A DNA stretch of 64,000 nucleotides from Galeruca laticollis (GCA_963921935.1 OY998176.1:83802960-83866959), one strand, 5' to 3'. Shown: positions 1 to 10,063, counted from the first letter of the stretch. Program-made: numbers and translations. Notes: generated by a model from the sequence alone, not told the origin.

Positions 1-2
1 CC

Positions 3-614
3 ATTGAGGATAGCATCATCCGAACTAGAAATTATGAGAAATATATTCTTAAAGTCCCCGACGTTGAGGATGTCTGCAGAAAGTGTAAAGCAGTGGGAGA
101 AACTATCGAACATGTCACTGGGGGCTGCCCTGCTTTGGCTACGGGAATGTATCTGGGAAGACACAACGAAGTGGCGAAGATCATCCACAGAGAATTAGCA
201 CTTGACTTAGGACTTGTTACTAACCTACCATACTTCTATACATATGTACCTCAAGCTGTTTTAGAAAACGAAGAAACAGTGCTGTACTGGGATAGACCAA
301 TCCACTCCGATAGGACTTTAGATCACAACCGCCCTGATATCCTGGTGTTCAAAAAGAAAGATAAGAAGGCCACCATTATTGATATAGGATGCCCCCTAAC
401 CAGCAACCTGCAGAAAACGGAGATTGAAAAGAGAAATAAATACCAAAACTTGGCTATCGAAGAAGTGAGAACAATCCCAGTCATAATATCGGCTACAAGC
501 GTGGTGACGAAGAGGTTCTTGAAATGTTTGGAGCAACTCAACCTACCTAAAGGCCTCGCAAAAATTATTCAGAGGACGGTGATTCTCCAGACATGTCATA
601 TCACCAGAAAATAG
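3..614 (+). CDS. C-terminal part of an R2-like (restriction-like-endonuclease) LINE polyprotein, 5' end outside window
   Basis: The frame is open from base 3 to the TAG at 612-614 and continues beyond the left edge of the window, so the start is not visible. It shows a Cys-Cys-His-Cys knuckle (CRKC...EHVTGGC, bases about 66-130). After about 75 residues comes a PD-(D/E)xK-like signature, RPDILVF, followed by KATIIDIG. In R2/R4-type non-LTR retrotransposons this order of knuckle then restriction-like endonuclease forms the C-terminus, which nicks the target DNA to prime reverse transcription. The RT domain would lie upstream. No break is seen in the visible part. The exact clade (R2, R4/Dong or another RLE lineage) cannot be settled. 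The minus-strand frame across 323-541 is a shadow of this one. Confidence 0.7.
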   Translation: MEDSIIRTRNYEKYILKVPDVEDVCRKCKAVGETIEHVTGGCPALATGMYLGRHNEVAKIIHRELALDLGLVTNLPYFYTYVPQAVLENEETVLYWDRPIHSDRTLDHNRPDILVFKKKDKKATIIDIGCPLTSNLQKTEIEKRNKYQNLAIEEVRTIPVIISATSVVTKRFLKCLEQLNLPKGLAKIIQRTVILQTCHITRK

Positions 615-845
615 GATAGACCATCGAAACATCCACCGGACTAATGGAACATGATGAATTTCATCCCCATTAACCGTGCCGAGCCGTACCAGCGATGGGC
701 TCGGGCCCTAACCTAACACCATCTAATCCAACTTAGAAAACCCTAACCCATTTGGCCCGAGCTCCCACAGAGCCAAACCCCAATGGCGCGCGCGAGGAGT
801 CGGTGAATGTTTTCCGGCTACCGCCGAGAAAGTGAGTCGCTTAAG
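615..845 (+). other. Probable 3' UTR of the R2-like LINE
   Basis: This segment follows the stop codon directly and is clearly more GC-rich than the surroundings (runs such as gagccgtaccagcgatggg and ggcgcgcgcgaggag). It has no open frame of note. It ends near 840-850, where AT-rich sequence starts. I infer that it is the untranslated 3' tail of the element, but no poly(A) or target duplication marks the end. Confidence 0.4.
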
Positions 846-1020
846 TCATAATAATAACATTTATTCATCTATAAACATTTTACAATAATGACTATAATCA
901 TATTCTCAGAACAACAAAATCGCAGTAGGGTAATAAATTTTACAACTGAACAAAGACAAATAAACCGATTTACCCACTAAGGCAAACGCCTGGACGTGGG
1001 GAAACTAAAGTTAGCTGACC
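846..1020 (-). repeat. Solo 3'-UTR fragment of a jockey-type LINE with terminal hairpin
   Basis: At 973-1000 the sequence CCCACTAAGGC...GCCTGGACGTGGG folds into a hairpin. The same hairpin stands at 1883-1909, downstream of the decayed LINE ORFs on the minus strand. On the minus strand the segment continues to an AATAAA near 865. This is best read as the 3' end of a second, almost wholly deleted copy of the same LINE family. Confidence 0.4.
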
Positions 1021-1158
1021 GCCTACAATATTTACAACATTAGTACATACCTAAATTGGACAAATAACAACGTTTTATAAAAAAATCCTGAATTCTATGG
1101 GTCATAAGTACCTACATTAAATAAAAGGGATAATAAACCGACTAAAATATCGAATACT
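1021..1158. other. No feature recognised
   Basis: AT-rich sequence between the LINE tail fragment and the fold-back repeat. I see no frame, repeat or RNA gene. The last six bases (AATACT, 1153-1158) are repeated on the far side of the fold-back element. Confidence 0.3.
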
Positions 1159-1620
1159 GGTTACGAAACAGCACACTGGTATAGTCCCTAAACCCGACTC
1201 TGTCTAAGCCAGGTATGAAAGTGTAGAAATGGGGCCAGTTGCCGATTCAAACATACAGTTTCGGCTACACAAAAGTTCCAGGAGGAACTTCCATTTAAGG
1301 AGGGGGTAATGTTACGAAACAGCACACTGGTATAGTCCCTAAATCCGACTCTGTCTAAGCCAGGTATGAAAGTGTAGAAATGGGGCCAGTTGCCGATTCA
1401 AACATACAGTTTCGGCTACACAAAAGTTCCAGGAGGAACTTCCATTTAAAAAGGGGGTAATGTTACGAAACAGCACACTGGTATAGTCCCTAAATCCGAC
1501 TCTGTCTAAGCCAGGTATGAAAGTTAAGAATTATGGCGGATACGCAGGTTTTTTTTAACTTTCTTACCTGGCTTAGACAGAGTCGGATTTAGGGACTATA
1601 CCACTGTGCTGTTTCGTAAC
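1159..1620. mobile_element. Fold-back repeat: two 151-bp direct units, then a 66-bp inverted pair
   Basis: Units of 151 bp start with GTTACGAAACAGCACACTGG at 1160 and 1311. A third start at 1462 runs for only 66 bp before a short T-rich loop. It is followed at 1555-1620 by its reverse complement (64 of 66 positions match). The block ends with the inverse of its own start, as terminal inverted repeats do. AATACT occurs on both flanks (1153-1158 and 1621-1626) and may be a target-site duplication. No coding potential is present. A diverged copy of the first 70 bp lies at about 30784-30855, so this is a dispersed family. The superfamily is unknown. Confidence 0.6.
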
Positions 1621-1626
1621 AATACT

Positions 1627-1882
1627 TCAAACAGAGACAGTAACCACACAAAGCAACTTTTTTTTTATATGCCAGTGATAGGCTCAATTAGATCTCTAAA
1701 AGCAAATCTTTCTTGTAACCAAATAAAGTTCTTAACTCTCTTTTTAAATGAAAATATGCTGTTTCTATTTTTAATATCTTTTGGAAGATTTTAATTTAAT
1801 TTTAATAAATAAATAACAATATAAATAAACAACAAAACGTCAATACAACAATAGACTTAATTTTCCTAATAATGAATTAACA
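1627..1882. other. AT-rich spacer, probably the distal 3' tail of the minus-strand LINE
   Basis: No convincing gene. On the minus strand the sequence just beyond the hairpin at 1883-1909 becomes rich in A and TTTATT, as expected of the end of a LINE. A small plus-strand frame at 1606-1794 has no recognisable content. Confidence 0.3.
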
Positions 1883-1909
1883 CCCACTAAGGCATTGCCT
1901 GGGCGTGGG
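1883..1909 (-). repeat. 3'-terminal hairpin of the jockey-type LINE
   Basis: CCCACTAAGGC and GCCTGGGCGTGGG pair around a short loop. The hairpin lies downstream of the RT pseudogene on the minus strand and is repeated at 973-1000. Such conserved 3' stem-loops are candidates for recognition by the element's reverse transcriptase; that role is inferred here. Confidence 0.5.
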
Positions 1910-2529
1910 AGTTTTTTCATCGTGTATGTTTACTGAATAAATATAATACTGAAAAGAGTGGAACAGTAGCATTATACAATCAATAATGTTTTTGACTAGT
2001 ATACATAATAGTCACATCCCTGCACAGATAAACAAATATATACACAAATTACATTAAATATACACCTATATACACGTTTACACATTAACGTACATAATAC
2101 AATTGAGATTGCAGAATTACACAGTGTAGTGCCAAGAATAATTGATGGCAATTATAATAGTCAACAGTGCTTGAGTAATAAATGAGGTTAAAGGAACATA
2201 AAAATTATATAAGGCATATGAATATGAAACTCGTCTTCTCTATGTCAGTATAGTAAACAATTAAATAATGTTATCTATTACAGAGTATATTTCATGAGAC
2301 TGAGGGGTCAATTAATCGATGTATGGAGAGTATATCTGTCTCTGAAATGAAATATTTGACATCTTTTTTGAATGAAAAAATTATCGTTGCAAGTCTGATT
2401 TCCAGAGGTAAGCAATTGTAGAGCCGGTTTGCAAGATTATATGTTCTCTGACGATTGTTTTGGTTGAGCATATTGTGCTCAGTTGTGCATTGGCTTTAAA
2501 TCTTGTATTATGCCTATGATTTACATAGC

Positions 2530-5203
2530 TCAATTTTGTTCGGTTTTATGTTGTTCCACAACAGTTCTTAGGAAGTAAAGTTGCTTAAGGTCTAGCAATT
2601 TTGATTCTTTGAAAAGTGCTTCCGATGAGTATTGTGATGGTTTTCCAAGGAGAATCTTTAAAAAAAATTTCTGTAATACGTCTAATTTTTTCAAATGCGA
2701 TATTGCTACTCCACCCCAGCCCGCTATCCCATATGCAAGACGAGACTCCACAATTGCACAATAGATTGTTTTCATTCGCGAGGTATCTAATATATTTCGT
2801 AAAAATCTGAATCTATGAAGAATGCTCCTCAATGTTCTAGTCACTTGATCAACATGATAGTTCCATCTCAGATGTCTATCTATCACTACTCCTAAATAAT
2901 TGATTTTTTCTACTGATTGCTCCCGATACTCAATGTATCATATTGGGGTAGTGAGTTGGCATAGCAAGAGAATGGTAAAAAGAATGTTTTTTCATAATTT
3001 ATTGATAGTATTTTATCTGCGAAACATTCAAAGAGTTTACCCATGTCTTCCTCTGCTTTAGTTTTGAGGTCATTCCAGCTATCAGCACTGTACAATACTG
3101 CTGTATCGTCAGCGAAGCAAACAATACTGCCACAAGTATCGTGACGCAATATATCATTGATATATATTGTAAAGAGAATTGACCCCAAAATTGTTTCTTG
3201 CGGTACAGCGCACTCCACAAAACCCTTTTTTCACCAACGTCGTTATCAATTTTTACGTATTGCTCTCTGTTTTTAAGGTAACTCTCCATGAGATTCAATG
3301 TGCTTCCCCTGAAACCCATATTTTACAAGGTCATCAACAGCTGTGAGTGATTCACGGTATCGAAAGCCTTAGCAAGATCTAAGAAAACACATAGACTTGG
3401 TTTACTCTTTTCTAGATTTTCTGATATTTTGGAGGTGAGAAAACTAATAGCATCTTGGGTAGAAATTCCTTCTTTGAATCCATACTGATTATTTGAAATG
3501 AAATTATGCTTGTTAAGGTAGGAGACCATTCTTTTTTTGATTATTTTTTCTAGTGTTTTAGCTATGTTTGAAATGAGCGTAATTAGTCTGTAGTTTAGAA
3601 TTTCATGTTTGTCTCCTTTTTTGAAAATTGGTTTAATAACCCCTGTTTTAAGTTCTTTGGGAAATTTTCCTGTGTCTATTATTCTATTAAAAATATTGTT
3701 CAGAGGAAAAGCTATCTCTGTTTTTATCTCTTTCAAAGTTTCAGCTCTAATTTCATCGATACCGGGAGTTTTGTTCATTTTGATAGATGATATTGTTCCA
3801 ATAATCTCCTCCTCTGTTGTAGGTTCCAAAAATATAGAGTGTACAGAAGATGCTTTCGTCAGGGGAGAATTCACAGGTTTTTGAACTTTTTTGCAAGTTT
3901 TTGCCCAATAGAGAAATAGTTATTAATGAAACAATCTGCAATCTCTTTTTTATCGTAGATAAGACCACATGTTTCACTTTTTATTGTTTGAAATTTGATA
4001 GTTTTATTTTTCCTAGAAATATCCTTCACCGTTTCCCATAGCGCCTTGGTGTCAGTTTGTGATCTATCCAGACCACTCTTATAGAAATTGATTTTAAATT
4101 TCTTGATAAGACTATTCAATGTGTTTCGATAATTTCTGTATTGTTTTGTCAACATTAGGTTATTTGGCTCTTTTCGAACTTTTTTGAATAAGCTATCTCT
4201 GGTATTTATGGAGTTTACCAATCCTCGTGTGATCCATTGTTTTCGTTTGATGTTTCTGTGTTTAACCTTTGATGTTTTTGTGTGTTTTGCGATGAGATTT
4301 TTCAGCAATTCTAGGAAACGTGTGAAACTTTCGTCGATATTTAGTGAGATAATATTAGACCAATCATAGAGGGTTAATTCTGTTTTCAAGGATGAATAAT
4401 CAGTGTATTTACAGTATTTTGTATCTGAAATTTCATATTCCTCATCATTTTTGGAGGGGAGTTTAACGAGTGTAGTGTAATGATCTGTAATTGCATTTTT
4501 TAACACAATAGGTAAAATTTCGTTCGATTTTTTCTTAACAAAAATGTGATCAACGTATGTATTACTTTCCTGTCTAGTTACAGTATTTATGACGGAATGA
4601 TAATCAAACTCATAAAAGCTATTTAGATATTCAGTAATTATGTCATCTTCATCTAGAATGTTCAAGTTGATATCTCCCAAAAATACGTGATAGTCACCAT
4701 TGACTTTCGAAACATTAGAGAGGTATTCCCGAAGATTTTTGACGAATATTTGTTCATCTGTTGAAGGCGGACGATATAAACCCGTTAGATGTATGGTTTT
4801 TTCGTCTACTTTTAGTGTGATTTGAATCGATTTGCATACACCTATATCTATGATATCATAACTATAGCATATAATATTTTCTTTTACGTAGATAACAACG
4901 CCATCGCATTTAATAATGTTACCCTCGTTATGCAATATGTCGTAGCCCTAGCTTAAACATATTTATGTCTGGGATATTCCATGTTTCTGTGAGTACAATG
5001 CAGTGAAACTGTTGTTTTACGTCATGAATGTGTATTTCTAGTTCACTTAAATTTTTTGCAATACTCCTTATGTTCTGGTGAAGAATGTTGAAGTAGAATT
5101 TTTTATTTTCTTCAGATGAAATCAAATTGTTATAGTCATTTATATTATCAACTTTTTTGGTTGCAATGAGTTCATATTCATAGTCTCTAATATATGAATT
5201 CAT
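2530..5203 (-). pseudogene. Decayed jockey/CR1-like LINE ORF2 (AP endonuclease plus reverse transcriptase)
   Basis: Read from 5203 downward, the N-terminal endonuclease is recognisable (ILHQNIRS, VLTETW, then GDINLN and VDHIF, with ITDHY near its end). After a frame change at about 4930 it continues to 3871. After another change near 3875 comes the RT, with NKTPGIDEIRAE, YRLITLISNIAKTLEKI, QYGFKEG and VFLDLAKAFDTVNHSQ down to 3323. Further breaks near 3320 and 3200 precede the catalytic box FADDTAVLY (about 3090). A C-terminal piece with YGIAGWGG ends at 2530. At least four frame changes mean it cannot make an active protein. No ORF1 is visible above 5203, so the 5' part is missing or unrecognisable. 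The position of a 3' hairpin at 1883 fits the same element. Confidence 0.8.
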
Positions 5204-5705
5204 TTTTAATTAAAGGAAGTATAAATTTTGTTTGTAATGGAAGTGGGAATGGTAACAATAATATTAGAATGAATAGTTGGAGATGATACAGATAAATAGA
5301 AGAGGAAGGTAGTCTTTTCACCTTCGCGATATTGAGTGATGTGAATAAAAACTAGTACAAGCAAATACTACGGATTTCTTAAGTAAATGCTACGTTTTGA
5401 GTGAATAAACACATTAGCACTTGCTAGGGGTAGTGAGTTGTAGAGTTTTCCCTAACGAGTAGTAACTGCTTAAAAAATGGTGTGAATAAAACTTTTGAAG
5501 TAGATTGTTCTGTAGCATATGCTTCGATATTTTCAAGCCTGGTCTGGGGCATGCTAGACTTTTTCCTAGCATTTACTACCTGTCAGATCAGTCAACAGTT
5601 TGTTGTTCATCATGGCTGAGTTTATGCCTATTCGTCAACGTAAAATTTATTTTGTTCGCTCTGGAATAAACGAACGTAATTGTTAAGAACTGTTAAGGTT
5701 TAACA

Positions 5706-6578
5706 GTGAGTGTTGATTTCCTTGCGGCACAGTTTCTTGAAGAAAGTGATACTCGTGGCGGTGGTATTTCCAGAAGACAGCAAATGGAAATATTTCTGAG
5801 GTTTGTTGGTGATCCTGGCTTTCAGTATGGTGTAGCTCAAGATGTGGGTGTACATCGTACTACTGCTAACAAGACTATAAGGTACGTGATGAGTAGAGTA
5901 GTTGAACAATCACATGATTGGATACGGTTTCCAACTACAGCTGAAGATATGACCGAGGCTAAAGTTTTGTCGCAGAGACATTTTCGTTTGCCGTCAGTAA
6001 TTGGTGCCCTTGATTGTACTCAAATTGAGATACAAAAGCATGGGCTGCACGGTGATGAGTATATTTGTAGAAAAGGATATCCTAGTATAAATGTCCAGGC
6101 ATTATGCAATGCATTGGAACAGTTTACAAGTATTAGTGCAGAGTGGCCCGGCAGTGTTCACGACGGCAGAGTATGGAGGAATAGTCATGTCAGAGACATC
6201 GTGTCACAGTATGATGGAGCAGTTTGTCTTTTAGGAGATTCAGGATACGGTTTATCGCCGTGGTTGATTACACCGTTCAAGCCTGCACGAACGCATCAAG
6301 AACGAGAGTTTGATCTAATCCATGCCAGAAAAAGGGTTATAATAGAAAGGTGTTTTGGCCAGTTAAAAAGGGCATTCTCAATCCTGGGAAACTGTGTTAT
6401 AGTTGCATTAAACAACATTCCACAAGTGGTAAACAGTTGCGCTGTGCTACACAACATTGCCAAGCATCCAAAGGATGACTTTGACCAACCTGGGGTGGTT
6501 CGTTATGAAAACTCCGACACAAAATTAAGAGGCAAAGACAAGCGTGCCAATATAATGGCGTATTTGAATATTCAGTGA
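5706..6578 (+). CDS. Harbinger (HARBI1-like) DDE transposase
   Basis: About 290 residues. The N-terminal third is helix-turn-helix-like (RRQQMEIFLRFVG...VGVHRTTANKTIRYV). The DDE_Tnp_4 catalytic core follows, with first Asp in IGALDCTQIEI (about residue 103), second Asp in LLGDSGYGLSPWL (about 176) and Glu in VIIERCFGQLK (about 214). The stretch PSINVQALCN and SVHDGRVWRNS are typical of HARBI1 relatives. The start is uncertain: the frame opens at 5697 after a TAA and has no early ATG, only GTG at 5706. A short frame starting ATG at 5613 lies upstream and could supply the N-terminus by splicing. The protein is somewhat shorter than the usual 340-350. With the Myb-like partner encoded on the other strand it would bind the termini and cut them. 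Confidence 0.85.
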   Translation: MSVDFLAAQFLEESDTRGGGISRRQQMEIFLRFVGDPGFQYGVAQDVGVHRTTANKTIRYVMSRVVEQSHDWIRFPTTAEDMTEAKVLSQRHFRLPSVIGALDCTQIEIQKHGLHGDEYICRKGYPSINVQALCNALEQFTSISAEWPGSVHDGRVWRNSHVRDIVSQYDGAVCLLGDSGYGLSPWLITPFKPARTHQEREFDLIHARKRVIIERCFGQLKRAFSILGNCVIVALNNIPQVVNSCAVLHNIAKHPKDDFDQPGVVRYENSDTKLRGKDKRANIMAYLNIQ

Positions 6579-6726
6579 GGAAATTTTTGCGAAATTGAAC
6601 TTAGTAACGTTTTCATGTTTTTCTACGCAAGCACCTACTTGCACACAATTTTGTATATTTCTTTTTTATTTTTTTTTGGGATATGTGTTTTGTTTATTTA
6701 CTGAATAAAATCATCTTATTTTATAT

Positions 6727-6742
6727 ACTAGTTTTTATTCAC
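6727..6742. repeat. Internal copy of the Harbinger terminal repeat
   Basis: The sequence ACTAGTTTTTATTCAC is the exact core of the terminal inverted repeat. It stands between the two genes in the same orientation as the right end. If used, it would bound a 1.4-kb unit holding only the transposase (5334-6742). An AATAAA for the transposase transcript lies just upstream, near 6702. Confidence 0.6.
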
Positions 6743-6859
6743 ACCATTACTGAATTATTTCAAATTACAAGTTTGATTACAATGGTAACAATTATAATCC
6801 TAAGAAACCTACATATTTACAATCCAAAGGAAAATACAACTTATGTAGCTTACAATTAA

Positions 6860-7573
6860 TTACAATGTGAATAAAGTATGGCAATCATCAACAGTCACAT
6901 CAGTTTGAGTAGACTTTTCAACGGTTTGCTTCTTCATGGTTTCCAACAATATAGTTTCTTTCTCCAGTTTGATCTTATTCAGTTTGTATTGTTGCAACAA
7001 AGCAATCCTTTGCGGTGTGGACAGGTCTTTAGTTTCATCTGCTTCATGATTCGACACAATTTTTTCACTTTTTCTGATCTTATTTTTGTGGTGGTCGACA
7101 GCAGATTTAGTTGTTTTGTTTGGTTTCCCTTCAGTTTCTGTATTCGGCAATCTTTCTTGGATGTCATCAATGGTTGGTTGCTGAACTGGGGGCCCGGCAC
7201 TTGTGCCAACTGAAATATTACCCGGGATTTTATGGAATACTGGGTTATCATCTTCTATCAACTCCAAGAATGATTTTTCCCCCGGTTGTAGTTTTATTTT
7301 CCTGTTTCCCGTCACGTCAGTCTTCTTCTTGACGGTAGACTTCACATTGTTCAATGCTTTTATTAGTTGGCCTACAGTAACTTGTTTCCCCAATGCACCA
7401 CAGTAATCAGAACGTAAGGTTTCCCAAGCTTCTTTATTAGCATTCATCACAGCAGGGGTTTTTGATTTGCTACGTAAGACAATCTGATCCGAAAGGAGAC
7501 GTACAAACAGTGTGCGATCAATTTTTTCTATTTTATTAAAATCATTGTCAGATTCTTCTGATGATGAATACAT
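6860..7573 (-). CDS. Myb/SANT-like DNA-binding protein of the Harbinger element
   Basis: A 237-residue protein beginning MYSSSEESDNDFNKIEKIDR. Residues about 15-90 resemble the Myb/SANT-like domain of the Harbinger partner protein (RTLFVRLLSDQ, KEAWETLRSDYCG, QVTVGQLIKALNNVKSTVKKK). The middle is low-complexity and charged. The C-terminus (about 180-225) is a Lys/Glu-rich probable coiled coil (TPQRIALLQQYKLNKIKLEKE). In this superfamily the Myb-like protein carries the transposase into the nucleus and recognises the sub-terminal DNA. It is convergent with the transposase and about 280 bp from it, inside the same inverted repeats. The ATG start follows acidic, serine-rich codons and no better upstream start exists. 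Confidence 0.8.
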   Translation of the reverse strand: MYSSSEESDNDFNKIEKIDRTLFVRLLSDQIVLRSKSKTPAVMNANKEAWETLRSDYCGALGKQVTVGQLIKALNNVKSTVKKKTDVTGNRKIKLQPGEKSFLELIEDDNPVFHKIPGNISVGTSAGPPVQQPTIDDIQERLPNTETEGKPNKTTKSAVDHHKNKIRKSEKIVSNHEADETKDLSTPQRIALLQQYKLNKIKLEKETILLETMKKQTVEKSTQTDVTVDDCHTLFTL

Positions 7574-7858
7574 CTTCTAGCACGTGGTTGAACAGATTGA
7601 GAAAGGGATATGCCGCCGATGTGGAGTAGACTGAAAGGAAGTGGAGGGGAGAACGTGTCGTGACAGGAACGTTAAAACCTAGCATTTACTTGGTCTAGCA
7701 TGTACTACCCCGCGAGTAAGTGCTTGGGTTTTTCCGGATTCTACTAAACTTGCCCTAGTATTTTCTACAAATCTTTATTCACACTGATTTGACCAAATAC
7801 TTACTAGACCTAGCATATGCTAGTTAGAAAGTGCTAGTTTTTATTCACTTGACTCATT

Positions 7859-8586
7859 ATTTTTGTCTTTCTGTCATTTATAACCTATCCAAACCTATTC
7901 ATTTAGTTTTTTATCATAATTTTCACTTCTCCCTCTATAATTTTTAAATAGTTATGGCAACTTTTATTTCCGCTCGTCTTCCTATTATTTATTTGCATTC
8001 TATATTGAACCTTTTTATTATCCAATTAACAGTAGCAACAAATACGCCTTTAATGCGGGACATTCTATATACATTAATCTTTATGCGACTTAATTAATTT
8101 TGAATGAAAACCTGCGATTAGATTAATTGGGTTCGAGAAATAAATTAGGCGTTGACATGTTTAACAACTTAAAATGTACTTATTTCTCAGTTTAAACTAA
8201 ATTGTTCTTGATAATATTTTGATGTGAGTAAAGGATATCAGCTAATTAAACAGATATTTATATTAAACAACTATTAAGTATTCATGCCAGTGGATTAACT
8301 ATATGACGAACAGGTGGAGGATAGTTAGTTAACCTCAAGTAATAATTCTAAATTCAATTAAGTTTTTAATCGTTTTCAATAGAAAAAAAGAACAAAATAA
8401 ATAAGTACAAGAAATATTTTTGTGTCCTGATAAATTTAATTTGTAATATAAATTTATTCAAGATCTTAAATACAGGATTTGCCCTCTTGAGTATCTATAG
8501 ATATCATCTTATCTTAATTACTGATTATACTATCAACGCATAACTTGTTGATTAGTTTGATCTTACCTGTTATCATCCCACTAGAT
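7859..8586. other. No feature recognised
   Basis: AT-rich sequence between the Harbinger element and a LINE fragment. I see no open frame above background, no tandem repeat and no RNA gene. Confidence 0.3.
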
Positions 8587-9010
8587 TTTTTTTATTTAAA
8601 TTAACGTGCATAATACAGCTATGGCCATTAGCACGAGGTACAATACAGACAAAGTTACATTACATAATGTAAATCAAAACTAATAGCTTAAAACTAACAT
8701 GAACATGGGATTACATGATATGTTATTTAAATGGAATTTTTTTTATTAAATTCTGTTGTTCTTCCTCTAAGAACTTGATCACTTTTCGCATTTGATTATC
8801 ACTATTTAGGATCTCCGTGTAGTTTGTATGTATTCCTAGTTGTAGGCGTCTTGTGGCGAAGTATGGACATTCAACGAGGATATGCTTGATGCAGAGCTTT
8901 ACGTGGCAATACTGACAGTTAGGCTGAGGTGCAGATGTCATTAGGTAACCATGCGTAAGTCTAGTATGACCTATGGGTAATCTTAGAATGACAGCCATAT
9001 TTTTAATAGT
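8587..9010 (-). pseudogene. 5'-truncated I-clade LINE, last about 100 codons and 3' UTR
   Basis: The minus-strand frame from about 9000 to 8723 gives LRLPIGHTRLTHGYLMT, then CQYCHVKLCIKHILVEC. This is the C-terminal knuckle region found near the end of ORF2 in the intact I-clade element at 38-43 kb (LGHTRLTHGY, CNKCNVRLSIKHILVDC). Downstream, at 8605-8635, a hairpin CGTGC...GCACG precedes the A-rich tail. At 9010 the sequence changes abruptly to a Penelope-like 3' end, so it was truncated at or by that junction. The family is related to, but not the same as, the intact copy. Confidence 0.75.
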
Positions 9011-9590
9011 GGATGTCCTTGAAGAATTGGAAATTAGAACACATTTAAGAAACCCACAATATGAAGTTGTCAATGAACAGTTAAATCTAGGAGTTCTCCA
9101 CTAATAAACTGTCTTCTTAAGTGATAATTGTAAAGATCAGCAGATATAGTTTTCATGGTTTTCTATATCATTGCACAGTTATACTGATCTTAATTGGAAA
9201 AATGATATCCAGGATATCACCATAAGGCTAATAATATCTAAGTTTCAATATTTGTAATATCACATCTTCTTTTTTCTATAAACATATATTAAGTCAATCA
9301 CAAGTTAGGTCACTTCTTGGTCTAGCCAAAAATAACTACTAACATCAGGTAGGCATCAAATGAAATGTAACTTCTGTCATTCTGACGATGATATTGATTC
9401 ATCGAAACAATTGTCAATTTCTTAGAATTTTCAATAACTTTTATTATATTGTGGAATTAACTAGAAACTGTGAGTTTCATTTAAAACACTATTATGAGCA
9501 GATTTCACGAAGTAAGGGTCGAGACAGTTAATTTCATAGAATTGACGATAATCTTGTGGAATCAATTATTTTAGTTCTTGCAAGTGCGTA
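9011..9590 (+). mobile_element. 5'-truncated Penelope-like element (family 1), 3' end
   Basis: From 9013 the sequence is nearly identical to 17238-17720: the last 30-odd codons of a PLE endonuclease ORF (LEELEIRTHLRNPQYEVVNE), its untranslated tail and a hammerhead-like motif. A segment at 9443-9485 recurs at 43319-43375. The part after it (9487-9520, with TTTCACGAAGTAAGGGTC) recurs next to the left end of the I-clade LINE near 37960. The true 3' boundary is unclear. Confidence 0.65.
9361..9440 (+). ncRNA. Hammerhead-ribozyme-like motif in PLE family 1, copy A
   Basis: CTGACGA (9382-9388), a short stem, CGAAA (9403-9407), then ACAATTGT and GTC (9413-9415) follow the order of a hammerhead core with a very short, palindromic stem III. 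ATT before CTGA can pair with AAT after the predicted cut (stem I base), and TTCT/AGAA and TGAAA/TTTCA pair further out. One extra U separates CUGACGA from the first G-C pair of stem II. Penelope-like elements are known to carry hammerheads in this part. Activity is not shown. Confidence 0.5.
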
Positions 9591-10063
9591 TATTTATAAG
9601 TTTCAATTGGAATTGGCCCTGTGTACAGTTTGGGATGGTCTAGTAGTGTTTCGAGATGCTTTGATCGTTCAGTCCATTCATCTTGGAAGCACAGTTTATA
9701 GCAAATAATGCCATTTTAGGGTTATACTGAAAAGCAACCACATTGTTTACACAGGGTTCACCAACTTTATTGCCAGGGCGAATACTTTTGTAGTATACTA
9801 GCTGAAATGTATAAAAATCATCACTATTATAGTAAATTGTTTCATAAGGACTCAGAGGTTATCTTGTATCGAATTATTGGAGTGTAGTCTGCTGGTGTAT
9901 AGACCCCCTCTGATTTCTGGTTGCGCATTTTCTGCTCAATAGTAGAATGAATGGGAGTCCACTTTCATGAAGGTGTGTCCCATTTCCAAGTATTTTTGTT
10001 CTATTACGTTTATGCTCAATTCAAGCAACGTATTAGAAAGTTTGATATTTCGATTCTGATCCA
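9591..10063. other. No feature recognised
   Basis: AT-rich sequence without a recognisable frame or repeat. It could hold the outer part of the adjoining PLE or the next DNA-transposon relic. Confidence 0.25.

Larger units (their letters stand above)
5334..7855. mobile_element. Complete PIF/Harbinger DNA transposon
   Basis: The ends are inverted repeats of about 25 bp (5334-5358 and 7831-7855, 22 of 25 matching) with the core GTGAATAAAAACTAG. Three bases, ATT, flank both sides (5331-5333 and 7856-7858), as expected for the 3-bp duplication of this superfamily, though the family preference is TWA. Inside are the two characteristic genes in convergent orientation: a HARBI1-like DDE transposase on plus and a Myb/SANT-like protein on minus. 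Sub-terminal copies of the end motif occur near 5399, 5480 and 7772. A further full copy lies in the middle, at 6727-6742. Neither ORF is broken, so the element may be recent. Confidence 0.85.

Noticed and set aside
1159..1620. CRISPR-like or satellite array
   Set aside because: Only two full units, no spacers, and an inverted end. A fold-back element fits better.
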